A stretch of 35,491 nt of DNA, from positions 1 through 35,491 of the forward strand of contig JASFMY010000065.1 in the NCBI GenBank assembly GCA_050117315.1, written 5' to 3'. The DNA comes from JANQIV01 sp050117315. Its GTDB lineage: Bacteria; Bacteroidota; Ignavibacteria; Ignavibacteriales; Melioribacteraceae. Below the pieces are notes generated by a model. That model had not been told where the DNA came from and searched no databases. It was given only the letters and a program-made list of their open reading frames with translations. How positions within the stretch are numbered: the stretch's first letter is position 1; every line of letters starts with the position of its first letter. Shown here piece after piece: positions 16,063-23,618 of this stretch. Both the position numbers and the translations under genes were made by a program.

Positions 16063-16833
16063 ATGCATAAAAACGGTCCAAAAATACTTTCAGATTCATC
16101 ATCACCCGAAGAAAGAAGGGGATTTTTGAAAAAACTTGCAGCATTCGCAGCAGGCGTAGCAGCGCTGGGAGGATTCACAAACTTAAGAGCAAAAAATACT
16201 TTTTCAGGCAGGGAACTGTCTGCAATTGCGGGAACAGATGCTTATCTCGGTTCAATTTCAATGTTCGGCGGAAATTTTTCCATCCGCAACTGGGCATTTT
16301 GTGCCGGGCAAATAGAGACCATTGCATCTAATACTGCTTTATTTTCACTTTTGGGATGTGCTTTCGGGGGTGACTGCAGCACTTCGTTTGGTTATCCTGA
16401 TTTAAGGGGGAGGGTTCCCATCAGTTCAGGCCAGGGACCCGGGCTGCCTAATTATCCGTTGGGCACAAAGTTTGGCGCGACAACCCATACCTTATCTATT
16501 CTTGAAATGCCTGTACATAACCATACTGCCGCAATTACTGTTTCGCCAAGTTATACGGGAAGTGTAACACCGAATGCAAAGACAGGACTTGGAGGTGTAA
16601 CGGACAATCCAACAGACGCAGTTCCGAGGCAATTGAATAACACAAATATTTATTCTACAGCTGCTCCTAATGCTACTATGGCTGAATCTCCGGTAACAAT
16701 AACACCAACCACATCTACGGGCAAAGTTGTAGTTGGTGATGAGGGCGGTTCACAGGCATTCAGTATTATGCAGCCTACAACAGTAGTTAATTTTCTTATT
16801 TGTACGACCGGTATATACCCGCCAAGAAATTAA
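16063..16833 (+). CDS. Tail-collar/microcystin-dependent-type protein with Tat-like signal, copy 2
   Basis: A 256-residue paralogue of the gene at 14968, of the same length and architecture: Tat-like PEERRGFLKKLAAFAAG, then collar domain with FGYPDLRGRVPISSGQ and LEMPVHNHTAAI, ending in NFLICTTGIYPPRN. The first 45 residues, the collar motif and the stretch from about residue 165 to 210 are almost unchanged, while the segments at 46-85 (IAGTDAYLGS, AGQIETIASN) and the last 20 residues have diverged. Both leaders share TATGTTTAAT through CAATAATAACTCACA and a GGAGG site, so the duplication included the upstream region. Its own terminator follows. Role unknown; the pair may specify variants of a surface or periplasmic tip protein. 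Confidence 0.85.
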   Translation: MHKNGPKILSDSSSPEERRGFLKKLAAFAAGVAALGGFTNLRAKNTFSGRELSAIAGTDAYLGSISMFGGNFSIRNWAFCAGQIETIASNTALFSLLGCAFGGDCSTSFGYPDLRGRVPISSGQGPGLPNYPLGTKFGATTHTLSILEMPVHNHTAAITVSPSYTGSVTPNAKTGLGGVTDNPTDAVPRQLNNTNIYSTAAPNATMAESPVTITPTTSTGKVVVGDEGGSQAFSIMQPTTVVNFLICTTGIYPPRN

Positions 16834-16842
16834 TATCACGTA

Positions 16843-16866
16843 ACCCGGATTGTTAACAATCCGGGT
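16843..16866 (+). terminator. Perfect palindrome after collar copy 2
   Basis: ACCCGGATTGTT followed directly by AACAATCCGGGT is a perfect 24-bp palindrome nine bases after the stop. It matches the stem after copy 1 at its core (ACCCGG/CCGGGT), so it is the homologous terminator. Confidence 0.65.
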
Positions 16867-17084
16867 CTAATTGAAAGATTTCCCGCCAAAAAAATACGCC
16901 AAAGGCGCACAGGCGGCGGACAGGCTCACCCCCAAAACGGGATCGACAGACTTTTTATTTTGCAAAAACTCTAATACGTACAAAGTTTGTCTCAATTTTC
17001 TATTTACCCCGGATAATACATTAAAAAATATTGATGTAACCTATTCAATGCAAAAAAATAGTTCAAGATTAGTGAAGTAACAAT

Positions 17085-17175
17085 AATTTGGTTTCGGATT
17101 TTTCCATGAACTTCTCTCTTTGTAAGAGAGATAAGAGAGAGTTCATAAAAAAAACAAAATCCGAAAACAAATTTA
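17085..17175. repeat. Palindromic element related in design to copies A and B
   Basis: AATTTGGTTTCGGATTTT (17085-17102) is mirrored by AAAATCCGAAAACAAATT (17157 on), and inside it TGAACTTCTCTCT pairs with AGAGAGAGTTCA. The nested layout of outer and inner hairpins, and words such as AATTTGG and CTCTCTT, match the 118-bp element, but the sequence is otherwise different. Confidence 0.55.
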
Positions 17176-17208
17176 CACCGCAACAATGCAACCTATATTA
17201 TTGCCGGG

Positions 17209-17326
17209 TATACACAAGCCAAATTGGTTTTGGGATTTAGTTTTTATTTAGAACTCACCTAAATCCTCTCTTAAAAAGAGAGGACTTTATAGCAAAATCC
17301 CAAAACCAATTTGCAACAAGTATATA
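17209..17326. mobile_element. 118-bp palindromic element, copy B
   Basis: Nearly the same sequence as 15890-16007, in the same orientation: TATACACAAGCCAAATTGG at the left end, CCTCTCTT/AAGAGAGG in the middle, CCAATTTGCAACAAGTATATA at the right end. A handful of substitutions separate the two. It lies in the intergenic stretch between collar copy 2 and the minisatellite. Confidence 0.75.
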
Positions 17327-17436
17327 TTATTTCTCATTGAAACTAAATCTATCACTAATTTCTTTCTTTTCTATGGCATAATCTGGGGTAAATGAACTAA
17401 AAACTATTTTTAACAAATTGAAATTGATATTTTGTC

Positions 17437-18067
17437 ACCTCAAATCGGCTTCAAACCAACTCAAATTCGTTTTTAACGACTCCAAATTGGCTTCAAACCA
17501 ACTGAAATTCATTTTAACGATCCCAAATCAGCTTCAAACCAACTCAAGTGCGTTTTTAACGACCTCAAATTGTCTTCAAATCAATTGTAATTCATTTTAA
17601 CGACTCCAAATCAGCTTCAAACCAACTCAAGTGCGTTTTTAACAACCTCAAATTGTCTTCAAACCAACTCAAATTCGTTTTTAACAACCTCAAATTGTCT
17701 TCAAATCAACTGAAATTCATTTTAATGACTCCAAATCGGCTTCAAACCAACTCAAGTGCGTTTTTAACAACCTCAAATTGTCTTCAAATCAATTGAAATT
17801 CATTTTTAACGACCTCAAATTGGTTTCAAATCAACTGAAATTCATTTTAACGACTCCAAATTGGCTTCAAACCAACTCAAGTACGTTTTTAACGACCTCA
17901 AATCGGCTTCAAACCAACTTAAGTGAGTTTTTAACAACCTTAAATCGGCTTCAAACCAACTGAAATTCATTTTTAACGATCTCAAATCGGCTTCAAACCA
18001 ACTCAAATTCGTTTTTAACGACCTTAAATCGACTTTAAATCAACTGAAATTGACTTCAAAATGATTC
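17437..18067. repeat. Minisatellite: 14 full 41/42-bp units plus a partial unit, 21-bp subperiod
   Basis: Fourteen complete tandem units run from 17437 to 18020, followed by a partial unit to about 18067. The unit is ACCTCAAATCGGCTTCAAAC followed by CAACTCAAATTCGTTTTTAA and CG. Ten units are 42 bp; units 2, 4, 7 and 10 are 41 bp because TTTTT is shortened to TTTT. The two halves of a unit match at 14 of 21 positions, so the basic period is 21 bp. Two unit flavours (GTCTTCAAATCAA...GAAATTCATTTT, and CTCAAGTGCGTTTTT) recur as pairs, which shows later spread of dimers. A/T runs fall about every 10-11 bp. The 41-bp units break every frame, so it is not a protein gene. A degenerate half unit precedes it at 17405-17436. 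Confidence 0.93.
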
Positions 18068-18303
18068 TAATATGTAATGACAAAACGTTTAGATATCTAA
18101 TTTTGCAGAAACTCTATTAACTATTTCGAAGGATTTTAAACAGTATTTTATTTCGTAGAATGTCTATTATAATGAGCAATAATAAAAAGGGAAAGTATCC
18201 AAAGCTTTTACTCCTAAAGTATAAAGTTGAGATGTAAGATTTGTGCATCCGCAGTTTAAGATTTCCGGAATCAATCGTTAATATATTTTCATATCTTGCA
18301 ACT
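18068..18303. other. Intergenic, nothing recognised
   Basis: After the array the sequence is AT-rich with no gene, hairpin or repeat that I can support. It should hold the promoter for the CPBP gene. An open frame can be extended upstream from 18304 to a TTG at 18241, but the added residues are polar and atypical, so I left them out. Confidence 0.5.
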
Positions 18304-19089
18304 ATGAATTTCAACACTGAGTTAAAATCATTAAAAGAAAAAATATGTACGCTTGACAAAAGAGTAATTTTTATTTTTATCTCGGTTGCAATACTTCAAA
18401 CCGTCTCATGGTATTTTGCTTCAAGAATATTTTTCCGTCTGAATTTTTTTGATGTTTTAGAGAAGGCAAATTATAATGCAGAACTGCTTGAGTTTATTTA
18501 TTGGTTTGTAGGAGACTTTATAGTTTTTTTTGTTATTCCTGCTTTAATTATTTTTTTTCTCTTCAAAGAAAAAATTACGGAGTACGGGTTTAGTTTTAGA
18601 GAATATAAATTAGGATTATCATTTTCGGTAATAGCTGTTTTATTAATGATCGTAATAGTCTGGTTTATATCTTCCAACGAAGTGTTTTCAGTTCAATATC
18701 CTTACTATGATGCCGCAAGATACAACTGGACCGAATTCCTAATTTTTGAAACGGCTTTACTGCTATATGTTTTTGCCTGGGAATTTATCTGGCGTGGTTA
18801 TATGCTTTTCGGGTTGGAGAAAAAGTTCGGTTACTACGCCGTACTAATTCAAATGCTTCCCTTTGTTATACTGCATAACGGTAAACCTGCAATTGAAACA
18901 TTCGGTGCAATTATCGGCGGAATAGCATTGGGAATATTAGCTTTACGAACTAGGTCGTTTTTATACGGCTTTATAATTCATTTCTCAGTTATGTTTTCAA
19001 TTGATTTGATCTCGTCATTAAGAAGCCGGGCTAATGATTTTGGAACCGGGTTCAAATCTTTATTAAATATAATTACAAATCTCTTTTAG
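18304..19089 (+). CDS. CPBP-family intramembrane protease homologue (CAAX/ABI type)
   Basis: About 261 residues from ATG 18304 with seven or eight hydrophobic segments. The C-terminal half has the CPBP/Abi signature: FAWEFIWRGYM (E160, R164), FVILHNGKP (H191), and a later GFIIHFSVM. The usual EExxxR motif 1 is reduced to WExxxR, as in a subset of this family. Members are CAAX prenyl endopeptidases in eukaryotes; in bacteria they serve as intramembrane proteases, in bacteriocin immunity or in unknown roles. The gene ends 64 bp before pdxJ. Substrate cannot be predicted. Confidence 0.8.
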   Translation: MNFNTELKSLKEKICTLDKRVIFIFISVAILQTVSWYFASRIFFRLNFFDVLEKANYNAELLEFIYWFVGDFIVFFVIPALIIFFLFKEKITEYGFSFREYKLGLSFSVIAVLLMIVIVWFISSNEVFSVQYPYYDAARYNWTEFLIFETALLLYVFAWEFIWRGYMLFGLEKKFGYYAVLIQMLPFVILHNGKPAIETFGAIIGGIALGILALRTRSFLYGFIIHFSVMFSIDLISSLRSRANDFGTGFKSLLNIITNLF

Positions 19090-19153
19090 ATTATTTCCTT
19101 TAAAATTGCTAAATATGATATGCCGATTTATTTCATTTATTAAGAGGTGTATT

Positions 19154-19867
19154 ATGAAGTTCAGTCTAAATATAGACCACGTAGCAACAATTAGAAACGC
19201 AAGGGGAGAGGAACAGCCGGATCCGGTCACCTTTGCATTAATGGCTGAGCAGTACGGCGTTGACGGTATTGTTGTTCATTTAAGAGAAGACAGGCGTCAT
19301 ATTACCGATAGAGATGTAAAACTTCTCCGTGAATTAATTACTACCAAGTTAGACCTTGAAATGGCTGCTGTAGATGAGATAATAAATATTGCCTGCGAAA
19401 TAAAACCCGAACTCGCAACGTTGGTGCCTGAGAAAAGGGCTGAACTAACAACCGAAGGCGGTTTGAACGTAATAGACAATGAAAAAAGATTAAAGGAAAC
19501 AATACTAAGGTTGCATGAAGCAGATGTCCCGGTTTCTCTTTTTATTGAACCGGATATAAACCAAATTGATGCTTCGGCTGAAATTGATGCGGACGTTATT
19601 GAAATTCATACAGGCGTTTTTGCCAATGCCGATAATGAAGAAGACATGTTTGACGAGCTCGAAAGAATAAGGATGGCTGCAAGACATGCAAAGAAACTCG
19701 GTTTGGGAGTTAATGCCGGGCATGGACTTAATTACATCAACATAAAAGAATTTAAAGTTATTGAAGATATTGATGAAGTTAGCATCGGTCATGCGGTAAT
19801 TGCCCGTGCAGTTTTTGTGGGACTGGAACAGGCAATAAACGATATGTCTTATTTACTGGGTGAATAA
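19154..19867 (+). CDS. pdxJ: Pyridoxine 5'-phosphate synthase PdxJ
   Basis: A protein of 237 residues starting MKFSLNIDHVATIRNARG. PdxJ condenses 1-deoxyxylulose 5-phosphate with 3-amino-1-hydroxyacetone phosphate to give pyridoxine 5'-phosphate, the last ring-forming step of the DXP-dependent vitamin B6 pathway, in the cytoplasm. Landmarks are NIDHVATIRNARG, IVVHLREDRRHITDRDV, ATLVPEKRAELTTEGG, SLFIEPD, EIHTG, and GLGVNAGHGLNY followed by EVSIGHAVIARAVF, which together form the (beta/alpha)8 phosphate and substrate sites. The start is fixed by AAGAGGTG just upstream; an earlier in-frame ATG at 19106 would add 16 non-conserved residues. The next gene follows 13 bp later, likely co-transcribed. 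Confidence 0.97.
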   Translation: MKFSLNIDHVATIRNARGEEQPDPVTFALMAEQYGVDGIVVHLREDRRHITDRDVKLLRELITTKLDLEMAAVDEIINIACEIKPELATLVPEKRAELTTEGGLNVIDNEKRLKETILRLHEADVPVSLFIEPDINQIDASAEIDADVIEIHTGVFANADNEEDMFDELERIRMAARHAKKLGLGVNAGHGLNYINIKEFKVIEDIDEVSIGHAVIARAVFVGLEQAINDMSYLLGE

Positions 19868-19880
19868 CCGGCTAAAATAA

Positions 19881-20660
19881 ATGTCGAATTCATTAAAGAG
19901 AAAATTAGATTACCATTACCGATACTTTGATTTTTTACAAATATCGCCGGACCCGTTGGAGTTCCCCCATCGTTACAAAGATAAAAGGGATATTGAAATT
20001 TCTGCTTTTCTCTCTTCCGTTTTTGCATACGGCAACATGAAGCAGATTATAAGCACACTTGAAAAAATTCATTCCGTTATGAAGCCTTCTCCCATTGAGT
20101 TTATTGGGAATTATGATTACAAAGAAGGATTGAAGATTTTCAAAAATCTGAAACACAGATTCTATACAGATACAGACATAGCTTCGTTATTTTATTGTTT
20201 GCGGGAAGTATATAATTATTATGGTTCGCTGAAGTATCTTTTTCTTTTATATTATTTTGAGAAAGATGAAAATTTGAAAAACTCCATCCATTTTTTTTCA
20301 AAAAGGTTAACGGAAATTACTTCAAAAAAAAACGGGCTTACAAACGGTATCAAGTTTATGTTCCCGGATCCTAATAAAGGCAGCGCATGCAAAAGAATTA
20401 ATTTGTTTTTAAGATGGATGATTAGAAACGATGAACTTGATTTCGGTTTGTGGTCTGAAATACCCCCGTCTAAGTTAGTAATCCCGGTTGATACCCATGT
20501 TGCAAAAATCTGCAGTAGCTTAAAGTTGACTAAAAGAAAAAGTATTTCGTGGGCAATGGCAGAAGAAATAACCAATAAGTTGAAAAAGTTTAATCCCGCC
20601 GATCCTGTAAAATATGATTTTGCAATTTGCCATATCGGAATACGTAAATTGATTTTTTAA
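19881..20660 (+). CDS. TIGR02757 (DUF2400) family protein, HhH-GPD-like C-terminal part
   Basis: A 259-residue cytoplasmic protein of a family widespread in Bacteroidetes, Chlorobi and some other phyla, but without a defined role. Recognisable pieces are EISAFLSSVFAYGNMKQI (residues 39-56), FMFPDPNKGSACKRINLFLR and KLVIPVDTHVAKI (about 199-210), and DPVKYDFAICHIG near the end. The last three recall helix-hairpin-helix DNA glycosylases of the Nth/MutY type: K171 sits where Nth has its catalytic Lys, and D204 in PVDTHV where it has the catalytic Asp. That comparison is my own and needs structural support. It lies 13 bp after pdxJ. It ends at IRKLIF, slightly abrupt but near the usual length. 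Confidence 0.85.
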   Translation: MSNSLKRKLDYHYRYFDFLQISPDPLEFPHRYKDKRDIEISAFLSSVFAYGNMKQIISTLEKIHSVMKPSPIEFIGNYDYKEGLKIFKNLKHRFYTDTDIASLFYCLREVYNYYGSLKYLFLLYYFEKDENLKNSIHFFSKRLTEITSKKNGLTNGIKFMFPDPNKGSACKRINLFLRWMIRNDELDFGLWSEIPPSKLVIPVDTHVAKICSSLKLTKRKSISWAMAEEITNKLKKFNPADPVKYDFAICHIGIRKLIF

Positions 20661-20760
20661 TTTCGGCAGGAGCCCTATCATAAATTTTTTATTTCAAGAC
20701 ATTTCTCAAATTGAGTCATTGCCCGATTTATAAAATTGGATTTTCTGTCGAAAAATTTAA

Positions 20761-22095
20761 GCTTTTCAATGGCATTCTTATTGTCCTTTACTTAACTCTT
20801 ACGGATGGACAAGTGTGTTTTATACAGCAGTGCCGGGTACGGTTGAAATATTGTTGAGCGGTCAAACACCTATAGACCAGTCGGGAACGTTGTTTAACTT
20901 AGCATTCCAGGTACTTGAATTATCCGAGGGGTCAGCAGACTTAACATGGTTGTCTACAGAATGGAAGATAGATTTAACAGAGACTCCGTTTGTTGTTAAC
21001 AACGGTTTAATAACTTATTCCGAGGCGCAATCAACATCGGAGAACCGAGGCGATGTAACATTAGATTTTAATGTAGATACTTATGACGCGCTAGGTCTGC
21101 TTTATCACGTAATCGGCTTATCTACTTTGGAAGGTCAAGCGCTAATAAACGCAAATGTAAACCTTGACAGCACGCTTGATTTAAATGACTACTTAACTTT
21201 GATATTCTAATATCTACTTACATGATTGGGATTATGAATTCCCGTCTGTGCCGGATATTGCTTTTGTATCTATTGATGATATTATAAATGACAATAATAC
21301 ATATGAAATCCCGATAACAATAAATGAAGCAGGCAATACATATACCGTGGAAGTTGACTTTGATTTTGACCCGGAACTATTTGACTTTGTTGGATTTTTT
21401 TCAGACCTAGATGAAAGCAATGCTTATATAAACGGGTTTGAATATGCCGACGGTAAATTAAGATTTGTAATTGTTTACCCTGAGGTTATAGTCGGAGATC
21501 TTCGGATAGGTTCTGTTACATTTAAGAAAAAAGACGACGTTGAATTTGATGAATCCGTTATAAGCACAAATTACAGTTTCAATAAAGGAGAGGTGCAGGA
21601 AGGCGAATCCATAACACTCAAAGGCAGTACGATAACAGATGTAAATGATATTACCGATTTGCCGGAAGAATTTAGGTTGTTACAAAATTATCCAAATCCG
21701 TTTAATCCTTCTACAAACATTAAATATGAACTAGTGTCATGTCAACAATGAAGTGCCGTGTCATTCCCGAATGCTTTTATCGGGAATCCACTTTTATAAA
21801 TTAGATTCCCGCTTAATACGTGCAGGAATGACATAGTATAAGTTATTTGTAGATCCCGGCTTAAAAGAATTACCGACAATACAGAATTGACGCGACACTA
21901 GCTGAAAATGAAAAAGTAACTCTGGTAATTTACAACATTTTGGGCATGGAGATTGCAACACTTGTGAACGAAAATCAAAGTGCCGGAACTTATAATGTTG
22001 AATTTGATGCAGGTAATTTACCTAGCGGAGTATACTTCTATAAGCTTTCTGCATGCAAAAATGTTATGACAAAGAAAATGCTATTGGTAAAATAG
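20761..22095 (+). pseudogene. Broken cohesin/dockerin-like protein with a T9SS sorting domain
   Basis: Remains of a secreted protein, with three lesions. The N-terminus and signal peptide are missing; the frame opens after a stop at 20758. A cohesin-like part (VFYTAVPGTVEILLSGQTP, LFNLAFQVLELSEGSADL) and a dockerin-like part (GDVTLDFNVDTYDALGLLY, NVNLDSTLDLNDYLTLIF) end in a +1 frameshift near 21209; dropping one A gives LIFYIYLHDWDYEFP and rejoins the second half. That half (VPDIAFVSIDD ... LLQNYPNPFNPSTNIKYEL) is a second cohesin-like repeat and the start of the sorting domain. The MITE at 21735-21897 then cuts it. Removing the MITE and one CTAG restores YELAENEKVTLVIYNILGME through MLLVK and stop at 22095. 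Not a functional gene as it stands. Confidence 0.88.
21735..21897. mobile_element. MITE copy 2, inserted in the sorting-domain coding sequence, with CTAG target duplication
   Basis: This 163-bp element starts TGTCATGTCAA and ends TTGACGCGACA (terminal inverted repeat, 9 of 11). It is flanked on both sides by CTAG (21731-21734 and 21898-21901), a perfect 4-bp target duplication. It shares most of its sequence with copy 1 at 12236-12363 but carries about 40 extra bases (TATAAGTTATTTGTAGATCC and on). It introduces an in-frame TGA at 21749-21751 and shifts the frame by 167 bp in total. Confidence 0.92.
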
Positions 22096-22115
22096 CATTT
22101 CGTGAAGGGTGATAT

Positions 22116-22144
22116 AAGCCGGGCTTTTTTTGCCCGGCTTTTTA
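22116..22144 (+). terminator. Strong intrinsic terminator
   Basis: AAGCCGGGC and GCCCGGCTT form a 9-bp GC-rich stem around a run of seven T, followed by TTTT. It sits 21 bases after the ancestral stop of the pseudogene and ends that old transcription unit. Confidence 0.88.
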
Positions 22145-22325
22145 TATAACTACTCAGCAATTATTTTTCGTTAGAATAATCCCTTGCATTTCTTTTAAAG
22201 AATCGAAATATTGAATACATAATTAGATATCTTCGTCAAAAGATAATTTATGATATTTATTCAAACTGCATTTCTAAAAATTGTTCATCCCGAAATTAAT
22301 TTTTTAATAAGCTAATAGGATAAAT

Positions 22326-23618
22326 ATGAGTGAAAATAAAAATGAGCTTCAAAAGCCGAGACCTTCAGCTTTTTACAGGTATTTGGTGTTAATTGTTGTA
22401 AGTCTTGCAATGTTTGGCAATTATTATGTATATGACAGTATTGCACCTGTTGCAGATTTGTTGAAGTCGGGACTTGGTTTTAGTGATGAAAATATAGGGC
22501 AGATGTATTCTGTTTATAGTATTGCTGCAATCATAGTATTGATTTTCGGAGGTATATTAATTGATAAGTGGGGCACGAAAAAATCAATATTTCTATTTGG
22601 GACATTATGTACTGTTGCGGGTTTTCTTACTGCAGTCTCTTCAGAGATCACTGTAATGCTTGCAGGGCGTGTGTTACTTGGTATTGGTTCCGAACCTTTA
22701 ATTGTCGGAATAACAACTGCAATTGCAAAGTGGTTCAAAAGCAAAGAGCTTGCTTTTGCAATGGGTATAAATCTTTTTGTCGCAAGACTCGGTTCCGTAG
22801 GCGCTGATAACTCGCCGTCATTCGCCCCGGGACTTTACTCAGGCTGGCAGGAACCTCTTTATCTTGCAGCTTTTATAGGGTTAATGTGTACTGCAAGTGC
22901 TGTTACTTATTACTTTCTTGAACAAAGAGCTGAAAAGAAATATGATTTGGGTGCAGCAGGTGAAACAGATAAATTTGTTCTGTCCGATATTTATAAATTC
23001 AGCACTTCATTCTGGTTTATAGTCTTACTCTGTGTTACTTTCTATTCTGCTATTTTTCCCTTCAGAAGCTTTGCTATTAAATTTTTCATGGAAGCTCACG
23101 GCGTAAGCAGGGAAACAGCTGGATTCCTAAACAGCATTTTACCTTTATCAGCAATGATTGCGACACCCTTTGTAGGTTTGCTTGTAGACTTTATTGGCAA
23201 ACGTGCTTTGCTGATGATGTTCGGATCGCTCCTTTTGCTGCCGGTTTATCTAATGATGACATATACAGGCGTTAACTTAATTGTTCCAATCATTATGATG
23301 GGTATTTCTTTCTCGTTAATTCCTGCTGTAATGTGGCCTTCGGTCGCAATTATAGTTGAAGAAAATAGATTGGGAACGGGTTACTCCGTAATGACGTTGA
23401 TTCAACAAATAGGCGTAGCCGCTTTTAACTGGATGATAGGATTAGCAAATGATTATAACGGGGCAAGCGCCGATAATCCCGGCGGATATGCAGCGGGTAT
23501 GTGGATATTCTCTGTGCTCGGTATCCTTGGTTTTATATTTGCATATTTACTAAGAAAAAGTGAAACCGGTCCTAACAGCCACGGGCTTGAGGAGGGTATG
23601 AAGAAAAGTGAAGGATGA
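22326..23618 (+). CDS. Major facilitator superfamily transporter
   Basis: A 430-residue protein with twelve predicted helices in two halves. The loop after helix 2 has the MFS motif GILIDKWGTKKSIFLFG (a GxLxDrxGxr/k variant), and the second half has VGLLVDFIGKRALLMM at the equivalent place. GRVLLGIGSEPLIVGIT fits motif C region. It resembles MFSD1-like and other sugar/organic anion carriers, but no substrate can be assigned. An AGGA site precedes ATG 22326. The last codons overlap the PqqD-like gene by 11 bp, a sign of coupling and of joint function. Confidence 0.88.
   Translation: MSENKNELQKPRPSAFYRYLVLIVVSLAMFGNYYVYDSIAPVADLLKSGLGFSDENIGQMYSVYSIAAIIVLIFGGILIDKWGTKKSIFLFGTLCTVAGFLTAVSSEITVMLAGRVLLGIGSEPLIVGITTAIAKWFKSKELAFAMGINLFVARLGSVGADNSPSFAPGLYSGWQEPLYLAAFIGLMCTASAVTYYFLEQRAEKKYDLGAAGETDKFVLSDIYKFSTSFWFIVLLCVTFYSAIFPFRSFAIKFFMEAHGVSRETAGFLNSILPLSAMIATPFVGLLVDFIGKRALLMMFGSLLLLPVYLMMTYTGVNLIVPIIMMGISFSLIPAVMWPSVAIIVEENRLGTGYSVMTLIQQIGVAAFNWMIGLANDYNGASADNPGGYAAGMWIFSVLGILGFIFAYLLRKSETGPNSHGLEEGMKKSEG

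Noticed and set aside
14968..16833. A prophage remnant suggested by tail-collar domains
   Set aside because: No other phage genes, and both proteins have export signals and their own terminators, as in bacterial microcystin-dependent-type proteins.
16871..17080. A 69-codon plus-strand frame after collar copy 2
   Set aside because: No start signal, unusual composition with CGCC palindrome pieces, and it runs toward palindromic elements; best read as intergenic.
17418..17963. Short protein genes inside the tandem array
   Set aside because: Frames of about 60 codons arise from the repeat itself, and the four 41-bp units break all frames; no ribosome site.
17437..18067. A CRISPR array in the 41/42-bp tandem repeats
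   Set aside because: Units are contiguous with no unique spacers between them, the units diverge from one another, and no cas genes are in the window.
18241..18303. An extended N-terminus of the CPBP protein from TTG 18241
   Set aside because: The added 21 residues are not conserved in style and TTG lacks a ribosome site; ATG 18304 fits the family length better.
21248..21751. A complete 167-codon gene
   Set aside because: It is the middle of the larger broken gene: it lacks a signal peptide, starts mid-domain, and its last codons are MITE sequence.
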